Positions 8,789-17,479 of a DNA stretch of 64,000 nucleotides are shown here, one piece after another (positions within the stretch are counted from its first letter, which is position 1; the number at the start of each line of letters is the position of its first letter). This stretch comes from CAWABB01 sp963780165. Its GTDB lineage: Bacteria > Bacteroidota > Ignavibacteria > UBA10030 > UBA6906. The stretch is from NCBI GenBank assembly GCA_963780165.1, contig CAWABB010000001.1, positions 310,001 through 374,000 on the forward strand. The letters run 5' to 3'. The notes beneath the pieces are model-generated. The model was not told the origin of the DNA and did not search any database. It saw only the letters and a list, made by a program, of their open reading frames with translations. A program made the position numbers and the translations under genes.

Positions 8789-9046
8789 TCATTGAGATTT
8801 GCCCGCGGCAATACGGGCCCCGCTAATCGGGCCGCCCAGCAACGCACTGATGAGACATAGGTGGAATGCGCCGGCTGTCAAGGGCACCAGACCGAGCACC
8901 ACCAGGATGATGCCTGAAGTCCCGGGGAGTTGGGCGTAGCCCCAGCCGATGATACCGAGACCAACGACAATTCGTGCGATGCGACCGGTGGCAGTGTTTA
9001 TGAATTGGGCGAAACCTGATCGGGCAAAGGATTCAGCCAGGCTCAT
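8789..9046 (-). CDS. DUF2892-type small inner-membrane protein
   Basis: An 85-residue protein with two hydrophobic helices (about residues 25-45 and 48-70) and the pattern NTATGRIARIVVGLGIIG that begins DUF2892/YgaP-like membrane domains. In other proteins this module is often fused to rhodanese domains. Here it is free-standing and its role is unknown. An AGAGAG ribosome-binding site precedes the ATG. It is upstream of the repeat protein on the same strand but 52 bp away from it. Confidence 0.8.
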   Translation of the reverse strand: MSLAESFARSGFAQFINTATGRIARIVVGLGIIGWGYAQLPGTSGIILVVLGLVPLTAGAFHLCLISALLGGPISGARIAAGKSQ

Positions 9047-9271
9047 TGTGATCTCTCTAGATAGTGTTGAAGTGTTGAAGATCCTTTTGCAGCTCCCTTA
9101 ATGTGACGAACTTGCTCAATCGACCCACCCCCATACGCGAACAGGGGAGAGGGTCACATACTATCCGCTCTTGTCACGAATTGATATTTACTACTACGCT
9201 CCCTCCGTCCCTCTGGATCGGGTGCTACGACAGATGCCGACCGCCGGAGTCGGGGCAGTGCCGAAGTCCGG

Positions 9272-11386
9272 TCACTTCAACAGGACGAATGTCTTCGATT
9301 GGACGAAATCTCCCGCTCCGCCCCTGGAGTCCCGCGGCGAGACGGAGTCCGAACCGCGGACTTGCAGGCGGTAGACGTACACACCGCTCGCGAGGTTCGA
9401 CCCGTCGAACGTGACCTCGTGAACTCCCGCATCTCCCCGCTCGTTCACCAGCACCGACACCTCGCGTCCAAGCAGGTCGTAGGCACTCAACCTCACCATC
9501 GAAGACGTGGGTAACTCATACGTGATCGTCGTGCTCGGGTTGAACGGGTTGGGGTAGTTCTGTTCAAGCCTGAACTGAGTCGGCAGATCCGCGGGCGGTG
9601 ACCTGATGGATGTCACCATTTCCGACAGCGGCCTGCTCCACACGCCTGTCCCGTCAGTCCCTGCAAAGAGATTCGTGCCGTCCATGTCCAGGGAATAGAC
9701 GGCATCGCTCGTCAATCCTGAGCTCACCGTCGTCCAGCTTGTTCCGTTGTTCGTGGATACAAAGACGCCTGCACCAACAGTCCCCGCGAAGACATTCATT
9801 CCGGAAACCGCCAGGGCGCGGACGGAAACGCCCGGCAACCCCGAACTGACCGAAGTCCAGGATGCGCCGTTGTCGGTGGAAAGGAAGACGCCGCCGACCT
9901 GAGCCCCGGCAAAGAGATTCGTGCCGGAGACGGCAAGAGCCCACACTGCGGGGCCCGTCAGCCCATTGCTCGCCTTTGTCCAGTCTCCTCCGCTATTGGT
10001 GGAGATGTACACCCCATCGCCGGTCCCGGCAAAAAGATTGGGGCCGCGCACCGCAAAGGAGCTGACGCCCCTAGCCGGACCCGAGGGCAGGCCGGAATTG
10101 ACCGGAGTCCAGCTTGCGCCGCTGTCACTGGAAAAAAAGACGCCGTCGCCATAGGTCCCTGCAAAAAGATCCGTCCCGTCCACGACGAGAGAAGAAACGT
10201 CCGAGCTCGTCAGGCCGTTATTGGCCGAGCTCCAGTCCGCGCCGTTGTTTGTGGACAGAAAACATCCGCCATGCATTCCGGCAAAGACAGTGTTGCCCAT
10301 CAGAGCAAGCGAAAACACGGACTCATCATTCGACAACCCCGTCGCAGTCCAGTTTGCGCCGTTGTCTGTGGAGAGAAAAACGTCGTCATAGGTCCCCGCA
10401 AAGAGATTTGTGCCGGACCGAGCGAGACAGAGAACGGAAGAGCCTGTCAGGCCCACGCTCGCCGGCGACCAGGTTGTGCTGTTGTCTGTGGAACGGAAGA
10501 CGCCCCCTTTAACAGTCCCCGCAAAATGACTGCCGCCGGAGAATGCAAGAGCTGAAATTTCGGGAACATCTGTCAGCCCGGTGGCTGCCGCCGTCCAGGT
10601 CGCACCGTTGTCTGTAGAAAGGAAGACGCCGCCGTCATGAAACCCGGCAAGGAGACTCGTTCCGCTCGCAGCGAGGGAAGACACCTCAAAGTTTCTGCTC
10701 TCCGGAGGAAAGATGCTTGTCCAGGTGGTTCCGCTGTCCGCGGAACTCGCACAGCCGCCAGACCAGGTTCCGACAAAGACATTCGTCTCGTCTGCCGCCA
10801 GGGAAGTGACCTCGAAGAAGCTGCTATACACTGATGTCCAGACCAGGCCTTTGTCGGTCGAACGGAAGACGCTCCCGGCAACAGCAAAGAGGGTTGTGCC
10901 CGAGACGGCAAGGGAAGACACATGGAGGTTTGCCGACAATCCAGCGTTGACCGCAAACCAAACTCCCCCGTTGTTTGTGGAACGAAACACACCCACAGAA
11001 GTGCCAGCGAAGAGATCCGTGCCGCTGAAGGCGAGACCATAGACATCGCTGGAGGTCAGGCCTGAATCAGCCGAAGTCCAGCTTCCCCCGTTGTCCGTGG
11101 AGAGCAAGACGCCGCTGCCAGCTGTCCCCACGAAGAGATGCGTCCCGCTGGCAGCGAGAGCGTAGACATCCCTGGCCGTCACGCCTAAATCCGTTTCATT
11201 CCAGGTTGAGCCGTTGTTCGCAGAATGGAAAATGTGACCACCTATCCCCGCGTAGAGATTCGTGCCTGCAACGGCAAATGCATGGACGGTACCCCCGTAG
11301 GGACCGTTCGTGTGGGTCCATTGGGCCAAAGCGAATGGGGAACGCACAAGGATGATGAGCGCGAAAATACTAGACCGAATGGTCAT
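9272..11386 (-). CDS. T9SS-exported BNR/Ycf48-like beta-propeller protein
   Basis: A 704-residue secreted protein. A signal peptide occupies residues 1-21 (SIFALIILVRSPFALA). About fourteen repeats of ~41 residues follow, of the form LAVSGTNLFAGT-x-GGVFLSTDNG-x-SWT, with the Asp-box-like S-T-D-N-G-x-x-W of BNR/sialidase and Ycf48-like propellers. No sialidase catalytic residues were recognised. The C-terminus is a T9SS sorting domain (NYPNPFNPSTTITYELP ... SGVYVYRLQ). An insertion rich in Ser/Gly/Asp (RGSDSVSPRDSRGGAGDF) interrupts the last strand, and a homologous tail without it is found in the 33594-35753 protein. A strong AAAGGAGGGAAGG precedes the start. It is probably a surface or extracellular binding protein. 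Confidence 0.85.
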   Translation of the reverse strand: MTIRSSIFALIILVRSPFALAQWTHTNGPYGGTVHAFAVAGTNLYAGIGGHIFHSANNGSTWNETDLGVTARDVYALAASGTHLFVGTAGSGVLLSTDNGGSWTSADSGLTSSDVYGLAFSGTDLFAGTSVGVFRSTNNGGVWFAVNAGLSANLHVSSLAVSGTTLFAVAGSVFRSTDKGLVWTSVYSSFFEVTSLAADETNVFVGTWSGGCASSADSGTTWTSIFPPESRNFEVSSLAASGTSLLAGFHDGGVFLSTDNGATWTAAATGLTDVPEISALAFSGGSHFAGTVKGGVFRSTDNSTTWSPASVGLTGSSVLCLARSGTNLFAGTYDDVFLSTDNGANWTATGLSNDESVFSLALMGNTVFAGMHGGCFLSTNNGADWSSANNGLTSSDVSSLVVDGTDLFAGTYGDGVFFSSDSGASWTPVNSGLPSGPARGVSSFAVRGPNLFAGTGDGVYISTNSGGDWTKASNGLTGPAVWALAVSGTNLFAGAQVGGVFLSTDNGASWTSVSSGLPGVSVRALAVSGMNVFAGTVGAGVFVSTNNGTSWTTVSSGLTSDAVYSLDMDGTNLFAGTDGTGVWSRPLSEMVTSIRSPPADLPTQFRLEQNYPNPFNPSTTITYELPTSSMVRLSAYDLLGREVSVLVNERGDAGVHEVTFDGSNLASGVYVYRLQVRGSDSVSPRDSRGGAGDFVQSKTFVLLK

Positions 11387-11800
11387 CCTTCCCTCCTTTG
11401 AAGGTTGGCGGGGTGCGCAACCACTGACGGGAGGGAGGATTGGGTGGGTCGACGGGTAGAACGAAAGAACAGGAACGCTCGGCGCCGCACTGACTCCTGC
11501 ATCTAGTCAGATCGAACGTACAGATGCCGCCAACGTACCCCATTGGTTGACGAATGTCAACTGAATTCGTGACACCAGGGGGAAATCGGTTGAGGAGGTG
11601 TGGAAACGAGGACTTCGAGCTCATTTTGGGTTGTTCCGGGCAACCGTCCCTCTGAACAGAAGCCTCATTCCCAGCGTCACGGGGAAGCACTTTTGGCCAC
11701 CCACGCGGGAGGCCAACTCAACACGGGGGTCTTCCTACGTTGCCGGCAGGCCGCCGGACAGTTGTTTCTTGCCAGAAACAGGCCACTCAAATGCCAGTCT
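11387..11800. other. Intergenic region without a recognisable gene
   Basis: About 410 bases lie upstream of the propeller gene. Short open frames exist on both strands but none has a signal peptide, a ribosome-binding site or family resemblance. It probably holds the promoter of the propeller gene and decayed sequence belonging to the Kelch remnant next to it. Confidence 0.4.
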
Positions 11801-12115
11801 TCAGGAGAACAACCTTCGGATGTGTCCGCCCAGGATGGCCTGGATGGAGTTCGCCCAGATATCGTCAGTTGAGTGGCACTTCGATACGTACAACGACCGC
11901 GTTTTGGGTCCGGGGTCGTATGCTTCAACCCACCCCATGGCATCGAAGCTCTGGTCGCCTATCGCATAGAAAATGCCGTTGATGACGTTTCCGGCGAGTT
12001 GGTAACGCGGCGTCTTCATGGGTGACTCGGTCGACCACGTATTCGTCGCGGGGTTGTATGAATCCATCTCAGCAACTCCATACGCGCTATTATCCCACCC
12101 GCCGACAACGTACAT
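11801..12115 (-). pseudogene. Kelch-repeat protein remnant
   Basis: The first ~75 codons encode recognisable Kelch-repeat sequence (MYVVGGWDNSAYGVAEMDSY, NPATNTWSTESPMKTPRYQ, then GNVINGIFYAIGD and VEAYDPGPKT). The blade pattern stops abruptly and the remaining codons show no Kelch spacing. A stop codon (TAG) lies two codons before the first ATG, and there is no signal peptide or ribosome-binding site. Kelch proteins have four to seven blades and this piece has fewer than two. It therefore looks like the surviving middle of a larger gene. It could alternatively be a very short real protein, which I consider unlikely. Confidence 0.55.
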
Positions 12116-12225
12116 GAGCTACAACAGGTGTGCTCCGCCGATGTCCACAACGTCGGCGCCGTGCCCCGTTTGAATAGGTCAGGTGGCGGTCGTATCTTTG
12201 TTGTCATCACTGCCGAAAGCCACAT

Positions 12226-13278
12226 ATGCAGATGACGCAACGCGAGCGGGTCCGGGCCGCCCTTCGATTTGAGTCGCCGGACCGAGTCCCCCGCGATCTC
12301 TGGACACTCCCCTGGGCGGAGCGGCAATTTCCGGACGACCTGGCAGAGATTCGCAGGAGGTTCCCCCCTGACATCGTCACCGCACCGTCACCGATGCTTC
12401 GGTCTCCAAGGGTCTCGGGTGATTGGTACACGCCCGGGACGTATACCGACGAGTGGGGATGCCGGTTCCAAAACATTCAGGCGGGGGCGGTCGGGGAGGT
12501 AAGAGATCCGGTCCTGACCGACATTGCCCGGTGGCGTGACGTCGCTCCTCCCTACGAGACCTTCCCGGCGAATCGGCGGAAGGCCATCGAAGAAGTGAAT
12601 GGCTTCTGCCGGAACACCGATGCATTCGTTCTGGCAGAGGCGTGTCCCCGACCGTGGGAGCGGTATCAGTTCATCCGCGGGTCGGCGAATGCCATGATGG
12701 ACATCGCGACGATGGAAGATGGGGTCTCAGAGCTGCTTGACGTGATCCAGAAGTACTACATGAAAGAGTTGGAGTTCTGGACTGCCACCGAGGTAGATGC
12801 AGTGAAGTTCATGGACGACTGGGGTGCGCAGGATCAGCTCCTCATCTCTCCGGCGCTTTGGCGGAAGGTGTTCAAGCCGCTCTACCGCGAGTACGTAAGG
12901 ATCGCGCACGCGCGCGGGAAGTTCATCTTCATGCACTCCGACGGGCACATCGAGCAGATACTTCCGGACCTCGCCGAGATCGGCATCGATGCCGTGAATT
13001 CCCAGCTCTTCTGCATGGACCTCGAGCGGATTGCCGGAAGCGTGAAAGGGAAGCTCACATTCTGGGGAGAGATCGACCGGCAGCACGTGCTCACTGCAAC
13101 AGATCCGGATGAAGGCCGCCGGGCGGTGCGCGAGGTGGCGCGTCATCTCTACGACCCGCGGGGCGGGATCATCGCCCAGCTCGAGTTTGGCCTTGCAGCC
13201 AATCCTCAGGTGGTGACCGCCGTGTACGACGAGTGGGACAGGATCAGCGCGGAGTATAGGGGAAGAGGTCCTTCTTGA
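12226..13278 (+). CDS. Uroporphyrinogen-decarboxylase-family protein (not HemE)
   Basis: A 350-residue TIM-barrel protein of the URO-D/methyltransferase superfamily. It begins TQRERVRAALRFESPDRVP, the usual opening of the family members found in catabolic loci, and ends with LEFGLAANPQVV, where family members recognise a cofactor or corrinoid. The barrel-core segments KFMDDWGAQDQLLISP-x-LWRKVFKP and FIFMHSDGHIEQILPDL are clear. The HemE N-terminal arginines that bind the porphyrin carboxylates were not seen, and no heme-synthesis genes are nearby. Many such paralogues are demethylases or corrinoid methyltransferases, and the substrate here is unknown. Its 3' end overlaps the racemase-like gene on the other strand by 35 bp. 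Confidence 0.85.
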   Translation: MQMTQRERVRAALRFESPDRVPRDLWTLPWAERQFPDDLAEIRRRFPPDIVTAPSPMLRSPRVSGDWYTPGTYTDEWGCRFQNIQAGAVGEVRDPVLTDIARWRDVAPPYETFPANRRKAIEEVNGFCRNTDAFVLAEACPRPWERYQFIRGSANAMMDIATMEDGVSELLDVIQKYYMKELEFWTATEVDAVKFMDDWGAQDQLLISPALWRKVFKPLYREYVRIAHARGKFIFMHSDGHIEQILPDLAEIGIDAVNSQLFCMDLERIAGSVKGKLTFWGEIDRQHVLTATDPDEGRRAVREVARHLYDPRGGIIAQLEFGLAANPQVVTAVYDEWDRISAEYRGRGPS

Positions 13279-14251
13279 GCAGGTAGTTCCTGAGCGCTTC
13301 GGCCGTTGCCGGCGATACCGGTTCGACGAGCCCGCCGATGGAGGCAGTCTCCTCCGGCGTGATCACTGCACGGGAAGCGACCTCCACGCGGACGTCCGGC
13401 CGCTCAACGCGACGCTTCGCACCCGGAGGAAAGAGAACCTCCCCCATCCGCGCGTTCGGATCCACGATCACCGCATCGCTCACCCCCTTCTGCCGGAACG
13501 ATTCTTCGAAGAATCCTTTGCTGTAGCCGTAATGGGTGCAGCAGAGGCCAGCATAGACCTTTCCTGTTTGCCCCGGCGCCCGGGTGAGCGCCTGCGTTAC
13601 GAAATCATTGATGGCGGTACGCACCTCTTCCCCGCCGGCCGCTTCCTCGATCTTTCCTGCAAGCCCCGAACAGGCCTGAGTGACGAGACGGGACGGATCT
13701 ATCCCCTTCTCGACGAGCAGGCGCTTGTGCGTCCCCATACCGATCGTTGTTTCCGTCCCGAAGATGATCCCTGTCGCGCCCGGGTCCGCACTTAATCGAT
13801 CGTACAGCATCTCCACGCCGGTCTCCACGATCCCGAGAACGGGAATGGGGCTCTCCCTGACGAACCGGGTCTGGGGGATGAGGACCGAGAGCGTATTGCA
13901 CGCCACGAGAATGGCGTCCGGGGAATACCAGCGGGCCATCCCATTCAGTGCCGCATCGAAGACCTCCACCTTCTCCGCGGTGGTGACCATCTTGTTGTAC
14001 CCCCGGTTTGATTCAGGCAGGGCGTTGGCGAAGACCAGCCGCGCCTTCCGGTATACTCCTGTCTCTCTCACGCGACGATCGATATCGGCGCAGACGGAGA
14101 GACCGCCCAGCCCTGAATCGGTAATGAGAATGGTAATGGAGTCCTTCTCCGCAAGGCGCTCGATGCGCGACCTGGTGGAGTCCTGCGCACGGGATTCGGA
14201 GAGTGCGGCATTCATCATGACACACAAAACGATAATGGCCGGAAGACGCAT
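13244..14251 (-). CDS. Exported Asp/Glu racemase-family protein (MurI-like)
   Basis: A 335-residue member of the cofactor-independent Asp/Glu racemase superfamily. It keeps the MurI signature near the N-terminus (ITDSGLGGLSV). Both catalytic cysteines are in their usual contexts: LVACNTLSV and LCCTHYGY. Unusually, it begins with a signal peptide (RLPAIIVLCVMMNAALSESRA), which would place it in the periplasm, whereas MurI works in the cytoplasm on D-glutamate for peptidoglycan. GAGGG precedes the ATG. It is 24 bp downstream of an amidohydrolase pair that is also exported, suggesting joint action on an extracytoplasmic amino acid derivative or peptide. The true substrate is not deducible. Confidence 0.85.
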   Translation of the reverse strand: MRLPAIIVLCVMMNAALSESRAQDSTRSRIERLAEKDSITILITDSGLGGLSVCADIDRRVRETGVYRKARLVFANALPESNRGYNKMVTTAEKVEVFDAALNGMARWYSPDAILVACNTLSVLIPQTRFVRESPIPVLGIVETGVEMLYDRLSADPGATGIIFGTETTIGMGTHKRLLVEKGIDPSRLVTQACSGLAGKIEEAAGGEEVRTAINDFVTQALTRAPGQTGKVYAGLCCTHYGYSKGFFEESFRQKGVSDAVIVDPNARMGEVLFPPGAKRRVERPDVRVEVASRAVITPEETASIGGLVEPVSPATAEALRNYLLKKDLFPYTPR

Positions 14252-14275
14252 GAGGCCCTCAGCAATTGTGGAACT

Positions 14276-15538
14276 CTACTTGCAGACATCGTCCGTGATC
14301 AGGCCGTTGACAATTACCGTGCAGGCGTGGCTTGTATACTCCAGCGGATCCCCGTCGAAAACCACCACGTCAGCGTCCTTGCCGGGTTCGAGAGATCCGA
14401 CCCGCTTGTCGGCACCGATGATCTTCGCCGCATCGATGGTGATGGCAGCCAGTGCGTCATCCCGACCGAGACCATTCGCAGCGGCTACTGCCGCTTCAAA
14501 CAAAACGACCCGAGTCTTCGGCACGTAGTCCTCGAACCCGCTCTGAATCGCGAAGCGGATGCCGGCATTCTTCAGCACCGATGCCGTCTCCATCGAGAGG
14601 CTCTTCATATCACCGTACGCGCGCCCCATGGTCGGATGCAGGACCACCGGAACGCCGGCTTTCCTGATCTCCTCGAGCACGAGCGGAGCCTCGGCGGCAC
14701 CATCGAGAACCATCGAGAACTCGAACTCCTCACGCAGCCGGAGGGCAGTTATAATCGAAGCTGCTGTCTGGACCGTGAAGAGAACCTTGACCTCACCGCG
14801 CAGCACCCGGCCGAGCATCTCCATCCGCAGGTCCGGCGCAGGACGCTTGTCAGGATCCTTTGCCGATTTCCGCTTCGCGTAGTCGCGCGCCTTGATGAGC
14901 TCGCTCCTGATCATCGCGACCGCCTTTGCGCTGGTGCCCGGCGTGGAGAAGTTGTCCATGACGGATTCGCCAAGGGTGAACGCCACCATTCCGGTCCCGT
15001 CAACGAGCGCCTCTTCGACCGTCCCGCCGACCGTTTTCACGACGATAGTAGTCCCGCTCGCAAGGGCTCCCGGCGCGTGTCCCGTGTGGAGCGTCGTGAT
15101 GCCAAAGCTTCGCAGGTACGCAACCAGCGGATCCCTCGGGTTGTAGGCGTCGATCGCCCGCAGTTCCGGCTGGATAGGCTCCGAGCGCTCGAGCTGCATC
15201 TGGTCGTGGCGGATATTGAAGATGCCTGAGAGCCCGACAACCGTATGGGGATCCACAAGCCCGGGGGTGACGAACTTCCCGGCCACAACCTTGTATCCCT
15301 GGGGGACCACAACCGAGGAGGCACTTCCTACCGCTTCGATGCGCCCGCCCTTGATGAGGACCACACCGTTAGCCAGGGGCTTCCCTGCCATCGTATAGAC
15401 CGTGTCTCCCTTCACTGCAATCTGACCGGACGCGGTCGAGCAGGGCATCATGATCACGCCCGTGGAGATGGTCGCGAGGAGAACGCCCGCCAACCTGACG
15501 CGGGGACTCGAGGACATACGGGAACGTTTCCTGGTCAT
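14276..15538 (-). CDS. Amidohydrolase-family protein lacking metal ligands (probable pseudoenzyme)
   Basis: A 420-residue exported paralogue of the amidohydrolase encoded just upstream. The family entry is PGLVDPHTVVGL, where the metal-binding HxH (H88/H90 in its neighbour) has become H98-T-V100. The neighbour's FHTHRAD is FTVQTAA here, MVLHHV is MVLDGA, and FHTDDGITDS is IQSGFEDYVP. Most metal ligands and the catalytic Asp are therefore replaced, while fold-defining segments (ITTLHTGHAPG, KRVGSLEPGKDADVVVFDG) remain. Its ATG overlaps the upstream stop as ATGA, so the two proteins should be made together. They may form a heteromer with one active and one structural subunit. A signal peptide covers about residues 14-39. 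Confidence 0.85.
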   Translation of the reverse strand: MTRKRSRMSSSPRVRLAGVLLATISTGVIMMPCSTASGQIAVKGDTVYTMAGKPLANGVVLIKGGRIEAVGSASSVVVPQGYKVVAGKFVTPGLVDPHTVVGLSGIFNIRHDQMQLERSEPIQPELRAIDAYNPRDPLVAYLRSFGITTLHTGHAPGALASGTTIVVKTVGGTVEEALVDGTGMVAFTLGESVMDNFSTPGTSAKAVAMIRSELIKARDYAKRKSAKDPDKRPAPDLRMEMLGRVLRGEVKVLFTVQTAASIITALRLREEFEFSMVLDGAAEAPLVLEEIRKAGVPVVLHPTMGRAYGDMKSLSMETASVLKNAGIRFAIQSGFEDYVPKTRVVLFEAAVAAANGLGRDDALAAITIDAAKIIGADKRVGSLEPGKDADVVVFDGDPLEYTSHACTVIVNGLITDDVCK

Positions 15539-16848
15539 TGGCCGCCCCCTTCGCACTCGTCGCCGGTCATGGACTGGCGGAAGACGCCGTACCCCCCTAC
15601 CGCGAATTTCTTGTCCTCGGGATTCGACCTGTCAAACACTTTCGTCCCCTCCACCCAGGTCTGCTCGATATGGGTGTACACACTGAACGGATCACCCGAG
15701 AGGATGGCAAAATCCGCATCCTTCCCCGGCTTCAGCGACCCGACCCTGCCGTCGAGGTCGAGCATCTTCGCCCCCGCAAGCGTGAGGCCTTCCAGCGCTT
15801 TCTCGCGTGACATGCCGGCGCGCACCGCCAGGGCCGCAGAGCGTATGAAGAGGCGGGAGTCGGTGATCCCATCGTCCGTATGAAAGGCGACGACGGCGCC
15901 CGCCTTCTCGAGCTCGGCCCCATTGTCAAACCGCAGGTCGACGGTCTCCAGTTTCCCGCCCGGCGAGTCGATCACGATGATCGAACAGGGGACTTTGGCT
16001 TCGGCAATCTCCCGCGCGACTTTCCATGCCTCGGTGACATGGTGAAGCACCATCCGGAACCCGAACTCCTGGGAGAGCCGGATGGCCGTCATGATGTCGT
16101 CCGCGCGATGCGTATGGAACTGGACGATGCGCTTTCCCTCCAGAATCTGAACCAGCGACTCCATCTCGAGGTCGCGCTTCGGCAGCTTCGTCGAGTCTCC
16201 TTTCGCGGCCTCCATTTTGGACTTGTAGTCCTGGGCGCGGAGGAAGAGTTGCCGCACCAGCGCGGCCGATTTCGCACGTGTCCCGGGGAACGGACGCTCC
16301 CCGATGGAGTTTGTGCCGTTTGCCATCTTCATGCCCCCGCAGATCCCATTCGTGGCGTCGCTGCAGAAGAGCATGTCGTCGATGGTTCTCGCCGGCCGCA
16401 TCTTGAGGTACGCGGTCTGCCCGCTCATCAGGTGACCGGAGCCCGGCATCACGTTGACGGTGGTGATCCCACCGGCGGTCACTTTCTTGAACGTATCGTT
16501 GCGAACATCGATAGCGTCGAGGATTCGGACATCAGGGTGCAACGGAGACGAGCGGTCGCCGCCCGACCCCCCACCCACGTGCGAATGCGTGTCCACGAGG
16601 CCCGGAAGGATCACCTTGCCTGTCGCATCAACCGTCAGCGCATCGGCGGGAATGGCGAACGAACCCTCAGCGCCGAGGCGTACGATTTTCCCGTGCTGAA
16701 AGAGGATCATGCCTCCCTGGATGGGAGCGCCCTCAATCGGGTAGATCGTGGCACCCCGGAGGAGGTGAGGACGGTCCTGCGCCGGCGCGAGTGCGCCGGC
16801 CGTCCACAGCACAAGACAGAAATGCAGCAGTCGTGATGGTCTCTTCAT
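15535..16848 (-). CDS. Exported metal-dependent amidohydrolase (imidazolonepropionase-like)
   Basis: A 437-residue amidohydrolase-superfamily enzyme expected to hydrolyse a C-N bond in a cyclic amide, peptide or related compound. A signal peptide is present (LLHFCLVLWTAGALAPAQ). The metal ligands appear complete: H88-S-H90 in ILPGLVDTHSHVGG, FHTHRAD, MVLHHV and the aspartate in FHTDDGITDS. The C-terminal VGSLKPGKDADFAILSGDP closes the small beta-sandwich domain typical of this group. The start at 16848 (MKRPSR) follows GCGAGG and begins the signal peptide. It is the first gene of an apparent three-gene operon with the degenerate paralogue and the racemase-like protein. Confidence 0.92.
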   Translation of the reverse strand: MKRPSRLLHFCLVLWTAGALAPAQDRPHLLRGATIYPIEGAPIQGGMILFQHGKIVRLGAEGSFAIPADALTVDATGKVILPGLVDTHSHVGGGSGGDRSSPLHPDVRILDAIDVRNDTFKKVTAGGITTVNVMPGSGHLMSGQTAYLKMRPARTIDDMLFCSDATNGICGGMKMANGTNSIGERPFPGTRAKSAALVRQLFLRAQDYKSKMEAAKGDSTKLPKRDLEMESLVQILEGKRIVQFHTHRADDIMTAIRLSQEFGFRMVLHHVTEAWKVAREIAEAKVPCSIIVIDSPGGKLETVDLRFDNGAELEKAGAVVAFHTDDGITDSRLFIRSAALAVRAGMSREKALEGLTLAGAKMLDLDGRVGSLKPGKDADFAILSGDPFSVYTHIEQTWVEGTKVFDRSNPEDKKFAVGGYGVFRQSMTGDECEGGGQ

Positions 16849-16999
16849 GCATCCTCGCGTTCTAAAAACCAAGAAGGATCAAAATACCAAAGTTCCCAAG
16901 GCGGAGCAAGCATCTGGCACGATTTGATCTTGCGGCCCGGGCCGCGTATATTCGGCCGCATCTTCACGCCCAATATCCTACCTCTACGAAGGCCCGGAT

Positions 17000-17272
17000 A
17001 TGCGCACAGCCATCCTCCTGCTGATCACCCTTGCGCTCCCATTCGTTGTCGAAGCACAGCCGTCGATGAGAACGATCACCGAGGAATACCCGGACCGGTT
17101 CTCCACGGAGATATCATACCCCCGCTTCTGCGGCCAGACTCCGGTCGCACAAGCAGCCGACAAAGCGATCGGAGAGAGGTGAAGGCGCTGACCGAACAGC
17201 AACTCAACAGGTTCCAGGTATACCCCGGTTTCGAATGGACAATAGCCCTTGCCGAACATAGTGCGAAAACCC
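17000..17272 (+). pseudogene. Frameshifted N-terminal remnant of an exported protein
   Basis: An ATG opens a clear signal peptide (MRTAILLLITLALPFVVEA) followed by STEISYPRFCGQTPVAQAAD and KAIGER, then a stop at 17180-17182. In the next frame the sense continues without a gap as VKALTEQQLNRFQVYPGFEW, so a single-base indel near 17175-17180 has broken the gene. After about residue 90 the protein-like character fades. The pattern of a short Tyr-Pro start and repeated hydrophilic helices recalls DUF3298/DUF4163-type exported proteins, but this is uncertain. A sequencing error cannot be excluded. Confidence 0.55.
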
Positions 17273-17368
17273 GCCGGCGGCCGCCGCAGAGACCCTCTCC
17301 CGACCCCGGCTGCGTGATTCGCAAAAGTGGGATTCGGCGTGTAATATCTTCAAGGGCGCAGCAGGTGT

Positions 17369-17398
17369 TTGACAGAAAAAGAATAAATCCTCTATTTT
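17369..17398 (+). promoter_or_regulatory. Candidate promoter for zinc-ribbon gene
   Basis: TTGACA and TATTTT are separated by 18 bp in an A/T-rich stretch that stands out from the GC-rich surroundings, about 80 bp upstream of the small zinc-ribbon gene. The -35 box is perfect and the -10 box is weak. Confidence 0.4.
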
Positions 17399-17479
17399 GC
17401 GTCAGAATCGATAGTTTTCTTCAGATGAAATCTCCTTAATGGAGAACCGTTTTGTAAGTTGGTGTGTTATATTGGTACC

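Noticed and set aside
8737..8847. A longer N-terminus for the YD-repeat protein
   Set aside because: The ATG at 8736 has a strong Shine-Dalgarno and opens the signal peptide. The upstream 37 codons overlap the region just below the DUF2892 gene and look non-coding.
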